Positions 49,267-60,949 of a stretch of DNA of 64,000 nucleotides are shown here, in pieces. This DNA is from Inia geoffrensis (lineage: Eukaryota; Chordata; Mammalia; Artiodactyla; Iniidae): positions 178,240,445 to 178,304,444 of the forward strand of contig CM070902.1 of the NCBI GenBank assembly GCA_036417435.1, given 5' to 3'. Position 1 is the stretch's first letter, and each line of letters starts with the position of its first letter. The position numbers and the translations under genes were made by a program. Below the pieces are notes generated by a model. That model searched no databases, was not told the origin of the DNA, and saw nothing but the letters and a program-made list of their open reading frames with translations.

Positions 49267-50367
49267 GAATATTTTTTAATGAATGTTCACCTGGAATATT
49301 GGTCTGAAATTTTCTTTTCTTGTAGTGTCCTTGTCTGGATTTGATATCTGGCCTCATTAAATGAGTTTGGAAGTGTTCCCTCCTCTTCTGATTTTTGGAA
49401 GAGTTTGAGAAAAACTTGGTATTAATTCTTCTTTAAATATTTGGTAGAATTCACCAGAGAAGCCATCTTATCTTGTACTTCTCTTTGTTGGTTCAACCTC
49501 TTTACTAGTCATTGATTAGCCTCTTACTAGTAATTGGTCTGTTCAGATCTTCTGTTTCTTCATGATTCAATCTTTATGACCACTATCTTGAGCGCTCTGT
49601 CAGGTAAGTCGCGTATCTGCATTTCACTAAGATCTCTTTTTGGAGATTTATCCTGTTCTTTTGTTTGGAATGTATCCCCTGTTTCTTCATTTTCCTTGCC
49701 TCTGTGTGTTGGTCTCTGCACATTAGATAGAACGGCCACCTCTCCCAGTCTTGACAGAGTGGTCTCGTGTGGAAGATAAACCTTGTGAATCAGCCTGGCC
49801 CGAGCTCCAGGTTGTCTCTGAAACCTTTGTGACTGTCCAAGCCACCGTCTTCATTCTCATTTGTTCTAGCAGTTGAGAACATGCCAAGACCTGTCAGTGT
49901 CCCAAAGGGGAGAATTGTAGTCTGCACCTAGAGATGCAGGCTGATTGGAAGGTGGGTCCTCAGACAGCAGCTGGCATAGTGAATAATTAAGCCCCTTCCA
50001 GGGGTAAACTTGGAGATGGGTGTTTTTCCTCCTCTCCCTCTGTGATGGATCCCGGTGTAAAGCCACAGAGGAATAGGGAGGGTGCTCCTGTACCCATTAA
50101 GAACTGCTTCTTTATGAATGCAAGCCCTGTTGGCTATCAGAGCTGGTGATCTTGGGCCCTGTCCCTTAGGCAGCAGCCCCAAAGCTGGGGGTCCAGACAT
50201 GTGTACAAGATCCTTCTAGGGGGATACTGGCAACTTAGCAACTTAGAGAGGACTGGAGGGAGAAGGCAGGGGAGGTGCCTGCTTAGCTTCCCCAGTCTCC
50301 AGGGAGGATGTTGGCCAACCCCAAATGCGTGCTAACTCAGAAGCCTAATCCTCAGATAGCAGCTTTT

Positions 50368-50520
50368 TTTTTAAATTGCAGTGTCATTGATTTGCAATAT
50401 TGTATTAGCTTCAGGTGTGCAACATAGTGATTCAATATTTTTATAGATTATACTCCATTTAAAATCATTATAAAATCTTGGCTATATTCTCTGTTGCTGT
50501 ACAGTATATCCTTGAGGACT
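50368..50520 (-). mobile_element. L1 3' tail nested in the 5' UTR of the old L1
   Basis: AAATTGCAGTGTCATTGATT, TTAGCTTCAGGTGTGCAACA and TAGTGATTCAATATTTTTAT match the reverse of an L1 3' end; older-L1 5' UTR sequence appears on both sides. Confidence 0.65.
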
Positions 50521-50609
50521 CAGTGGGTCCCTTTCATTGTTGCCTGCTTCCTCTGTGTTGAGCCCTGAGGGGGAGAACCACAGAGGCCTCCTATGTTGCC
50601 ATCTTGCTT

Positions 50610-52765
50610 GACCCCAAGAACACCTCATTTAAGTGCAGTCCCATCAGGACAGGCATGAGTGCGATCCAGGAATTACACACAGTGCAGTGTTTGTAGGATG
50701 GGAAGTGTGAGACAAGGGGAAACAGGAATAAGCCAGACCATGGCAAGAAATATGTAGCTTATCCAATAGGAAAGGGGAATCGTTTGAGAGTTTTAAGTAG
50801 AGAGGTGAGTTCTTAAGATTTGCATTTAAATGGAACACTCTGAGGCTGTGGGGAGAATGTATTTATGGGGAAACATTGAATGTAGGGGAGCGGGTAAATG
50901 GCTGTATTCCTGGTGGGGCCGACTGCATTAAGAGAGTGAGATGTGCAGAGGGGAAGGAAAGGTTGGTTTCAGGAAGTATTTAGGATGGAAACTCAGTAGA
51001 ACTCGTCAGTAAACTTGTACGTGCTGGAGATACAGGTGATGACGAGACGAAGCCGACTCCCAGGACAGGAGGCTGAGGGCCCAGGATGCTGCCTCATCTC
51101 AGGACAAGCTGTAGAGAATCCGGGAAGCACGCAAGGTGGCCTGTTTACTCTCTGATGTGTTGGGTTCACAGGGTCTGTGGGACACGCCCTCTCCAGATGT
51201 TGCATCAGCACTTGACAATGATTCTGAAACTCGGGGAAGAGGTCTCACACAGAGGTTAATGTTGAGAATTGTCAGCATTTGGTGTTTCATATGATAGCTA
51301 CTATTTCTTTAAAAAGGCCGTTAAAGCAAAAACTCTAAAACAGAGAAGACATATGCATACCTTAAGAATCCTGCTTTCATTTCATACTGATAAGCATAAA
51401 ATCTTGCCTCTTATTTGAAGAGGGACCAGGCCGTTACCTTGAACATGGCTCTACCGAATAGTTTCCCATTTCAGTCTGTTTTAAAGTGGGACGAGAATTT
51501 AAGAATATCTGTGGAGAAATCTTAACACTAAATCTTTTTCCATTTTTAGGGTTTTTCTAATATTATATGATAGTATCACTCACTCCTAACCAGAATAAAA
51601 TTTTGTGCCTATTTGCATGACTGACCTTTCCAGAACACTCAACAGAGTTTTCATCAATTCTCCTTTCACATGTTGTCAATTTAGAAGGTATTTTAACTAA
51701 ATTATGTAATCACAATATCAAATTCAACTGTCATAAAATATTTTCTTTTTCTTTTTTTTAATACATTTGGCTTTCAGTCAATGGGTGACAGCAGAAATTA
51801 GAAGGGCAAGCTGCTAGCCAAAAGTATTCCGCAGGCCTCCCCTGTGGTTCTCATATCATGTAAGAGGGGACAAAAAGGAGAAGAAGAGAAACAAATAAAT
51901 AACTTAAACCATAGCCACAACCATTTTCCAATCTGCAGATGGTTACAAGATTTAAATATGTAATCACAGCCACCTTCTTCAAGCACTGGCTCCATTTCCA
52001 CATTATTTTGTCAGCACTTCAGCTAGACGGAAGTCTTTCCCTGCTGTATGGGATCCAAACCTTCATTCTTGCAGGATCTGAGTCCCTTGTGGTCTTTTCT
52101 TTGGGGGATTTCTAGAGTTGTCTCTTGCATGAATACTTGACAAGAGAATGCAAGAAGCACTGCAGTGGGTTGTTAATCACTTCTCCTCCATTGCATGTCC
52201 ATTTCCTCTCCCCTGGTTCGGGTCACGCCATGTCTACTTCACAACGGTATGCTGCTGTGCGTGTACAATCTCGTGGTTCAGTGGGTCACATAATGTCACT
52301 TCTTTAGGATGGGAATAGTGGGTTATAGAATCATGTCAAATCCTCTGGACAGAAGCCCAGTCCCAGTGCCCAGTGGAAAGTCAGAAGCTACTTTTGAAAT
52401 GGAAAGTAGTTGCCAGCAGCGGGGAGCAAGGTTTTTCAAACCCTAGGCACCTGTGCTGTGATTCCCTTATTAGAGTTTGCCACAGTCTATGTCAGCAGCC
52501 GTCTTCCCCAGACACTTCAAATACCACTGGGTCTAGTAGGTCTCAAGACTCAAGTGTCAGCCTGCTCTGCAGCCTGAAACTGCTCTTGTAGTTTATTTCT
52601 CTGGGTCCAACCGGCAGCCTCGTAGGTGAGTACCAATAAATGTGACAGGGCAGCAAGTCCAAATGTGGTGCACATTGCCTGCAGAATGCAAACAGATCTA
52701 CCAGACTTTGTTTCTTTCTGTGTGATAGGTGCTGAAAGGTACAGCCAACCTCAGATCAATGATGC
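50610..52765. other. Intergenic stretch with nothing recognised
   Basis: Moderate-GC sequence; open frames here lack recognisable domains and no repeat family could be named. Confidence 0.45.
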
Positions 52766-52781
52766 TTAAAAAACTTTACCT

Positions 52782-53017
52782 GGGGCTTCCCTGGTGGCGC
52801 AGTGGTTGGGAGTCCACCTGCCGATGCAGGAGACACGGGTTCGTGCCCCGGTCCGGGAGGATCCCACATGCCGCGGAGCGGCTGGGCCCGTGAGCCATGG
52901 CCGCTGAGCCTGCGCGTCCGGAGCCTGTGCTCCGCAGCGCGAGAGGCCACAACAGTGAGAGGCCCGCGTACCACAAAAAACAAAACAAAACAAAAACAAC
53001 AACAACAACAAAAAAAA
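52782..53017 (+). mobile_element. CHR SINE (full-length)
   Basis: GGGGCTTCCCTGGTGGCGCAG-type head, B box GGTTCGTGCCC, body to GCGTACCAC and a tail of AAAACA and AAC units. Possible target duplication AAAAAACTTTACC (52768-52780) against AAAAAACTACCC after the tail. Confidence 0.93.
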
Positions 53018-53575
53018 CTACCCAATTAACAGCCTGAGGAGACCTGGGGAAACGCTGTTTACACTGTTGAGATCAGTTTTTAGGGGACTGGTTCCCTTGC
53101 TACCCTTCCAATGTGACCAAACTAGAAATTAGTCTGACCTTCTGAAATTAATTTCTTAGATGTAACTTTATTAATAGGTGTACGATCCTAGCTTAGTACT
53201 TAGACATGAATTTGCTATTGTTTTCAACACTGACTAACAAGAAGTGTAAAAAAAATTACCCTCTGGTAGCTTTTCTTTTTTCTGGAATATAACGAACATA
53301 ATCTATGCAAAGCTTCTTAAATGGGGCAGTTATCCTAAGGAGTTCTAATTCAAATAATATTAAAGAATGAAGAGTCTAAATTTAGAAAATGATCACATGG
53401 AGAGTAATGAGGATATAGTACCTGGGTGGGACTGTGCAAATGCCCACGCCTGCTTATCAGGTTGACTTAAATTCTTTATATATTCAAAGTTTTATTTTTA
53501 TTGCTCAGTTACCTTTTAATACATTCAACAAATATTTATTGGTCATGTAAATGCTGAGTACTAGAGAAATTGAGG

Positions 53576-53936
53576 GGTTTTTTAAAAATTAATTAATTTA
53601 TTTATTTATCTTTGGCTGCGTTGGGTCTTTGTTGCTGCGCGCAGGCTTTCTCTAGTTGCGGCGAGCGGGGCCTACTCTTCGTTGCGGTGCACGGGCTTCT
53701 CGTTGCAGTGGCTTCTCTTGTTGCAGAGCATGGGCTCTAGGCGTGTGGGCTTCAGGAGTTGTGGCACATGGGCTCAGTAGCTGTGGCTCATGGGCTCCAG
53801 AGCGCAGGCTCAGTAGTTGTAGCTCATGGGTTTATTTGCTTCATGGCATGTGGGATCTTCCCGGACGCAGGGCTCAAACCTGTGTCCCCTGCACTGGCAG
53901 GCGGATTCTTAACCACTGTGCCACCAGGGAAGTCCC
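53576..53936 (-). mobile_element. Older long CHR SINE (CHR-1-like, reverse orientation)
   Basis: Reverse complement of the long CHR form: TTTGGCTGCGTTGGGTCTTT at the tail end, internal AGTTGTGGCACATGGGCTC repeats, and CCACTGTGCCACCAGGGAAG at the head. Flanked by GAGAAATTGAGG (53564-53575) and GAGAAATTAAGG (53937-53948), a 12-bp target duplication with one change. Confidence 0.92.
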
Positions 53937-53949
53937 GAGAAATTAAGGT

Positions 53950-54845
53950 TAATGGGATAGTTTTTGCCTTCAGAAAGCACACATTCTAGTGAGAGAGAGA
54001 GACTCTTGCATTGAGTGGATAAGGTGTTACGGAAAAAAGGGGAGGCATGACTCTCATGACAGGGAAGAGAAATCTGTTTTTCCACAGAGACCTGTGGAAG
54101 TGGATCTACAGCTAAGGAAAGGCAGAGACAGCTAGATTACACTTATTTTTGTTTTAAGTAGAAGAATTGAATTTCCAGAAGACACCGGATATAAGTGGCC
54201 CAGAAAACAAACGCGAAGAAACACAGCACAGCCGGAATCAGGATCCTACGGAGGAGATGGTCAGAAATTCATGGGAAAGAGGACATAAAGTGCTTACTAA
54301 GAAATGAAGATCTAATACTCCAAGTTAGCTTGTCTTGCTAGGCTGTAACCCTCTTCCTTACCCGAACATTCCATGAAACCTTGCTGTGGGGAAAAGTTCC
54401 ACTTCTGCATCAACAGAGAGCAGAGCAAAGTTACTGCAAGGATTTGGGATATTCAGAGGAGTATCTACAGCCCTGCCTGTCACACATTTTAGAAAAACAT
54501 ATTTTTTCAAAGGGGAAAAAAATTAAATAACTATTAGAGACTGAAGGCTACAGAAAATTTTAATCAATTTTATATGGCAGTTCTTAAGTTCTTATTATAC
54601 CTGAACGGGATGGGAGGGAATAAACGCTTCCTTTTCTAAGAAGAGTTATTTGGTTGCTAAGTACATGAAGTTTTATGCAAATAGCAACAACAAAAATTCG
54701 GTTCCAGCTGCCTTAAAAATAAGCTAAATATATCAATTCATAGAACTATAATCCCAGAGTTACAGTAGGATTTGATTGACCTAATCACTCTGATTTTCTT
54801 TCAATCAGTTTTAGTCTAAGATTAAGATGATGTCTCCTCTCTCTC
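53950..54845. other. Intergenic stretch with nothing recognised
   Basis: No repeat or exon supported; ends in a short (CT)n at 54836-54856. Confidence 0.45.
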
Positions 54846-54860
54846 TCTCTGTCTCTTTTT

Positions 54861-55648
54861 TTTAGATTCTTTATATGAGTGACATCATATGATATTTGTC
54901 TTTCTCATTCTGAATTACTTCACTTTGTTTAATAATCTCTAAATCCATCCAGGTTGCTGCAAATGACATTATATCATTATTTTTTTATGGCTCAGTAATA
55001 TTCCATTTTATGTATGTACCACATCTTCTTTATCCACTCATCCGTCGATGGACATTTTAGTTGCTTCCATGTCTTAGTTATTATAAATAGTGCTGCTATG
55101 AACATAGGGGTGCATGTACATTTTCAAATTAGAGTTTTCTCCAGATATATTCCCCGGAGTGGAATTACAGCATCATATGGTAATTCTATTTTTAGTTTTC
55201 TGAGGAAATTCCATACTGTTCTCCATAGTGGCTGTATCAATTTACATTCCCACCAACAGTGCAAGAGGGCTCCCTTTCTCCACACCCTCTCCAGAACTTA
55301 TTGTTTGTAGATTTTTTGATGATGGCCATTCTGACCAGAGTGTGAACTTATTTACAAAACAGAAATAGACCCACCAACATAGAAAACAAACTTATGATTA
55401 CCAAAGGGGAAAGGCAGGGCAGGGGTGGGGGAGGGATAAATAAGGAGCTTGGGATTAACATACACACGCGACTATACGTAAAATAGACAACCAGCAAGGA
55501 CCTACTGTATAGCACAGAGAAGTATACTCAATATTTTGCAATAAACTATAAGGGAAGATATCTGAAAAATAACCACATATATATGTCACTTTCCTTTACA
55601 CCAGAAACTAACACAACATTGTATATCAACTATACTTCAGTTAGGAAA
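54861..55648 (+). mobile_element. L1 insertion with 5' inversion (second example)
   Basis: 54861 to about 55344 is L1 ORF2 end sequence in reverse (TTCTTTATCCACTCATCCG, GATGGACATTTTAGTTGC). From about 55343 the forward 3' part begins (TGAACTTATTTACAAAACAG) and runs to CTATACTTCAGTTAGGAAAA with an A-tail. The two halves are neighbours in L1 coordinates and share TGA at the junction (55343-55345), a microhomology expected from twin priming. Confidence 0.85.
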
Positions 55649-55649
55649 A

Positions 55650-57690
55650 AAAAAATGAATTCTTCTCATGGAGGTAGCAACTGGTGTTTCCAGCTGGAAA
55701 GAAAGCAGTTTCCTTGCCACCTTCCAAAAAGACATGCTAAGATTTGAGGTTTATCCTAACCAGACTCGCCGAGGTCACATCCCAGCTTTAACCCAATGCC
55801 TGTGTCTGGAAGGAAGAAATAACAGAGATTGGGTTTGGGACCCACCATTACAGCCAGGAGTTAGTGGATCTGTGGGTGCCATTACCAGTGGAAAGGAGGG
55901 AGAAAGGAGAGCTGAGCACAGAGACCAGCCTGTCCACCAGAGAGCATAAATATGGGAGAATCAGGGTAATTCTAATCAAGGAGAAATTTTATGACTTTAT
56001 ACAGAAACATGCTTTCTCTCATCTTAGAAACATTTACACTGATTCGATCACTTAAGTAGAATGTGCTATGACTATAGCCTTCTGTTCACTTCAAAGGCTG
56101 TTCCTTCAACATTGTATAAATTCCAGTAACACTATAAACTCCTTTGAAACAGCATCATTTGCTACCACATGTACAGCTTGAGAAAAGTTCAAGACCGGGA
56201 AAGTGCTTTGAGGCACAAATTAACCCTCAACTGCCCTGAATGCCCTCTCTGTTCCCAACAGTTTTATAACATCATAAATATTTATGTGTCTGATACCACT
56301 AATGAGTTCCATAAAAGAATTTCTAGCCCACAAACATACTAGTTCAGACTCCTTTTGGCAGCACTAATTAGGTATTTTATGTGACTGTACTAAAATACAT
56401 CGTAGTTGGATAGCTATGTTTAAAAATTAAAAAACAAAATTTTATACTGTCATAACAGAAAGACAAGAGTTTTGTTTTTGTTGTCGGTTAGTCTTTGTTT
56501 GTTTGCTTGCTTCCCCTCGCCTGGCATTAAAACAGAGCCGTGTCTGACTGGTTTAGTACCAGTGACAGATTTTTGCTGCTCTATATCATGTATGGATGAA
56601 CACATTAAATTTGCAACCAAAAAATGTTTTTCAGATGGTGACATTAAAGCAAAAATTCCAGTTCGAGTACACTTCATTTCACCTATGGATCAAAGCTACT
56701 CACTGAAATAAGGAAACCAACCACCTGAAGTTTTGAAAGTTAATTGTAAATTTGCACAATCTGTCTAGTTCATTATCAATTTTGGAAAAGTACTTCTGCC
56801 AGGTTAGACACAAAAGCCTCATTCAGATGTGCCATTAACCTTCCTTTTCACTGGAAGGCATCGCAGAGCAGATGTTAATGACAAGAAGTCTTTTGTTCTC
56901 GTCTGATAGAAGAATCTTAAAGAATGAGAACTATTTTCTTTCTCTCACCGCTAACCCCCTTTGAAATGTTTTGCTGGGCTTTGAGTCCTAGAGGCAGATG
57001 GATGCCCTTACCCTAGGGTCAGGATTAATGGGTTTTGGATTAAACTGTTATACACTGAAGGGTGGAAAATTAAGGCTGAAAATGTCTAAACCGCTAGACA
57101 ATTTCTCTGACGTGAAGGATAGAGATGGGTGTTTTGTTTGCTTTGGACTTGATTATTTTTCATGAGGGGTGTGCGGAATGCAGTTCTTCAGAAGACATGG
57201 AAAAATATGGAAGAACTTGAGAGCTGATAGAAGTCCAAACAGGGTGGCATGTGGACCCTTGGAGAGGTGGAGAACCCTAGCACCACCGCCTTGGTGTTGA
57301 GCAAACATTCTGTGCTGAGGCTTGTGCAGAAAGATAGAGCTGTTCACACAGTGTGAAAGATCCCAGGACTCAGAAAATGGCTTGATGCCCTGGAGACTGG
57401 AATTCTTTCTTCCATTTTCCAGGCATAGCTAAGCTCTCCAGTTTATTATGCGAAAGGGAAGGTCCCTCAAAATACGACAAAATTGAATTTCTTACCAGCT
57501 GGCGAAGCCAGCGCATAGCCTCAGATTTAATTTAGTTTAGCAAATTAAGGGTACCGTCGACCTTCCTTATACTGTCCTTATGACTGTGAATGGAAGTCGT
57601 ACCTTCTGTCTGTTGTTCTAGCTTTGGTCAGTGCTACAGTCCAACCGACACAAACCATCAAAATTGTCCTTCAGTTGCCATTTCCAAATA
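55650..57690. other. Intergenic stretch with nothing recognised
   Basis: No exon or named repeat supported. Short frames at 55668-55949 and 56472-56711 have no recognisable domain. Confidence 0.45.
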
Positions 57691-57705
57691 TTAAAAGAAT
57701 TTCCA

Positions 57706-58399
57706 CAATACGACCCAGCAATCCCACTACTGGGCATATACCCTGAGAACACCATAATTCAAAAAGAAGCATGTACCACAATGTTCACTGCAGCTCTACT
57801 CACAATAGCCAGGACACGGCAGCAACCTAAGTGTCTATCGACAGATGAATGGATAAAGAAGATGTGGCACATATATACAATGGAATATTACTCAGCCATA
57901 AAAAGAAAAGAAACTGAGTTATTTGTAGTGAGGTGGATGGACCTAGAGTCTGTCATACAGAGTGAAGTAAGTCAGAAAGAGAAAGACAAATACCGTATGC
58001 TAACCCATATATATGGAATCTAAAAAAAAAAAAAAAAAAAGGTTCTGAGGAACCTAGAGGCAGGACAGGAATAAAGACGCAGACGTAGAGAACGGACTTG
58101 AGGACACGGGGAGGGGGAAGGGTAAGCTGGGACGAAGTGAGAGAGTGGCATGGACATATATACACTACCAAATGTAAAACAGATAGCTAGTGGGAAGCAG
58201 CCGCATAGCACAGGGAGATCAGCTCGGTGCTTTGTGACCACCTAGAGGGGTGGGATGGGGAGGTGGGAGGGAGACGCGAGAGGAAGGGGATATGGGAACA
58301 TATGTATATCTATAGCTGATTCACTTTGTTAGAAAGCAGAAACTAACACACCAATGTAAAGCAGTTATACTCCAATAAAGATGCTAAAAAAAAAAAATT
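57706..58399 (+). mobile_element. 5'-truncated L1 with target-site duplication
   Basis: Forward L1 end: ORF2 C-terminus ([52 protein letters not shown] then stop) in one open frame, a 3' UTR with GACGCAGACGTAGAGAACGG and CCAATAAAGATGC, and an A-tail. Flanked by AAAGAATTTCCA at 57694-57705 and 58400-58411. The youngest-looking L1 in the window. Confidence 0.93.
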
Positions 58400-58660
58400 A
58401 AAGAATTTCCATCTTCAAATCTTACACAGAGGACCTAGAAGGAATTGTTTAGCTGAAACGCTTCCATAAACATTAGAGCCCCTTTCTGCTCATGAAGCCA
58501 TGTCAATGTCCACAACATCCTCTGAAGGAGTCTCAGCCATGATCTTTCCACATAAAGTCACATCAGAGCTGAAGGATGGGCCCTAAAAAGGTCTGCAAGT
58601 ATGATCTGCAATAGCACTTGTCAAATTCCTCAATAGATATGAGTGCCCAGGAGATCAATA

Positions 58661-59118
58661 CAGTAAGCCCCCTACATGCAAACGAGTTCAGTTCCGAGAG
58701 AACGTTTGTTAAGTCCAATTTGTTCCTAAGTCCAACCAAGTTAGCCTAGGTACCCAACTAATACAATCAGCTATATAGTACTGTACTGTAATAGGTTTAT
58801 AATACTTTTCACACAACTAATACATAAAAAACAAACACAGCAATTGAAGGAAACATTTTTAGTCTTACAGTACAGCACCTCGAAAAGTACAGCAGTACAG
58901 CACAACAGCTGGCCTGCAGGGGCTGGCATCGAGGGAGCAGGCAGGAAGAGTTACTGACTGGAGCAGGGAGGGAGGTGGGAGATGGTAGAGCTGAAGGATG
59001 GTCAGCGATAAGAGGCGGAGGGCAAGCTGCAATGTCACTCACGCCTGACGTTGATGGAACTCACGTCCCCACCTTTGAAAGTTCGCAAGTTGAAGGTTCG
59101 TATGTAGGGGACTTGCTG
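58661..59118 (+). mobile_element. Tigger-like non-autonomous DNA transposon with TIRs
   Basis: Left end CAGTAAGCCCCCTACATGCA and right end inverted (CAGCAAGTCCCCTACATACG) form terminal inverted repeats, flanked by TA at 58659-58660 and 59119-59120. The 458-bp interior (CTATATAGTACTGTACTGTA, TAATACATAAAAAACAAACA) is A/T-rich and non-coding. An internally deleted Tc1/mariner-class element. Confidence 0.85.
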
Positions 59119-59789
59119 TATAGGACAAGGAAGAAGAGCTTGACAATGAATGAACCTTCTGGACTAAGTTGCCAAGCACATGCCTCCCTGCCCAGAACCC
59201 CAAGTCATCCCCTTGGGGTTGGGGATGGTGCCCTCAAAGGCCCAAGGCTGAAAGTGCGAGGGTATAAAGACACTGAGCTAGGAAAACCAAGCTAGGGATG
59301 GAACTGCAGCCTGGAAACGGTGGCTGGGTGGATGAGTCTGTGGCCTCATTGCCTTTGAAGACATCATCACTGGGATAGATATTACATGTGAATGGGACAC
59401 AGGGATGATTTTTGTGAGGGGTGTAAATGAAGCCTGCCTCTGGTCAAGTTTAAATTGGCCACGATGAACGGGAACTGTGGAACCCCCTGAGCTCTCCTCA
59501 GTAGTAAACGTTAAGCCAGATAGAAATCCAGAAGGGCCATGACCGATCACTGCTCTGATTAAGGAACCAGTTAAAGGGTTATTCTGTTTGTCACAAGCCT
59601 GTCCAGCCAGCATGTCAGGCAGGAACAGAAGGTGAGCAGTAGCCGATTAAGGGTTAAATGTGGTGAATCCTCTGATTCCTTCAGTTTACTTGATATGTAA
59701 AGAAGGATCATCCTTTACATTCAGGACTCCTGTCGGCTCCTAAGCACAAGGTCAACAGAAAGAAATCTCAATTTTTTACGGGGGGATTT

Positions 59790-59985
59790 AAAAACAAAAA
59801 TTGTTGAAGTATAGTTGATTTACAACATCATGTAAGTTTAAGGTGAAGAGCACAGCAACTCAGTTTTATATATACATATAGATAGTCTTTTCAGATGGTT
59901 TTCTCTTATAGGTTATTACAAAATATTGAACATCGCTCCCCATGCTGTATCCTAGGTCCTAGTTGGTTATCTGTTGCTCTCCCCA
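59790..59985 (-). mobile_element. L1 3' UTR tail (reverse orientation)
   Basis: TTGAAGTATAGTTGATTTAC, TCTTATAGGTTATTACAAAA and CATGCTGTATCCTAGGTCCT match the reverse of the L1 3' end. Confidence 0.8.
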
Positions 59986-60217
59986 GATGAGGCCTCGCAG
60001 GCTTTGGGACGGAGAACTTCCTAAAACCGCCGTTCATTCTCACCTGCTTGAAGGGAAAGTGTTGACTTGTTGCTGGATGTTAATCCAAACTCCCCCCAGG
60101 GCAGACAGGGTTCAAAAATCTAAGGCCAGAAATATCGAGGACCACTGAGGTGACGTCATAGAAGCATCCTCACAGGGAGACAGCCACACAGCAGAGTCCT
60201 CTCATAAAATAGAAGTG

Positions 60218-60347
60218 GGATTAGCAGATGCGCACTATTATATATAGAATGGCTACTCAACAAGGTCCTACTGTAGAGCACAGGGAACTCTACTCAATAT
60301 TTTGTAATAACCTATAAGGGAAAAGTATCTGAAAAAGAATGGGAGGG

Positions 60348-60397
<50 letters not shown>

Positions 60398-60470
60398 ACT
60401 GAATCCCTTTGCTGTACAGCAGAAATTAACACAACATTGTAAATCAACTACACTTCAATAAAATTAACCT
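60218..60470 (+). mobile_element. L1 3' UTR tail with expanded (GT)n
   Basis: GTGGGATTAGCAGATGCGCA, CAACAAGGTCCTACTGTAGA and ACAACATTGTAAATCAACTA are L1 3' UTR. A (GT)n array at 60347-60394 replaces the short TA/TG run found there in other copies. Confidence 0.88.
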
Positions 60471-60949
60471 CTGCACACCAGTGGATTGCTTCAAGTTACA
60501 TTTGTAAACTTTTACTTTTAAATAAATTTTTATTTACAGAAGAGTAACAAGGAAAATAGAGTTCCCTATACCTCCCCCCTAGCTTTCTCTCACATTGACA
60601 TAGAAAATAAACTCAGTATATGTATCAAAGCTAAAACAGCAACATTGGCACAGTATTGTAACTGAATTACAGACTTCATATTCTCTTTCCCCAAATTTTT
60701 CGTTAATGTCCTTTTTCTGTTCCAAGATCTCGCCCAGGATACCACACTGCCTTTAGTTCTCATGTCTTTCCAGTTTCCCCCAAACCATGAGAGTTTCCTT
60801 GTTTTTTCGTGACTTTGACACTTTCGAAGAAGACTGTCAAGTCTTTGGAGGAATGTCCCTCAATTTGACTTTCTCTAATGTTTTATTATGATTAAGCCAG
60901 CATTCAAGTTAGATTTTAAAATAACCCATATGACATAGGCAGTTCTTAA

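Larger units (their letters stand above)
46600..50600 (-). mobile_element. Old L1 with internal deletion and nested L1 tails
   Basis: Minus-strand L1: 3' end at about 46600 (reverse of TATTTAAGT-ATAATTGACAAAT), ORF2 end at 47350-48000, reverse transcriptase at 48681-48307 with an intact [10 protein letters not shown] motif, then a jump near 49560 to ORF1-start and 5' UTR sequence (CAGCCCCAAAGCTGGGGG, ACATGTGTACAAGATCC, TGTTGCCATCTTGCTTG). Most of ORF1 and the endonuclease part of ORF2 are missing. Frames are broken throughout. Older than the 14.8-kb copy. Confidence 0.8.
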
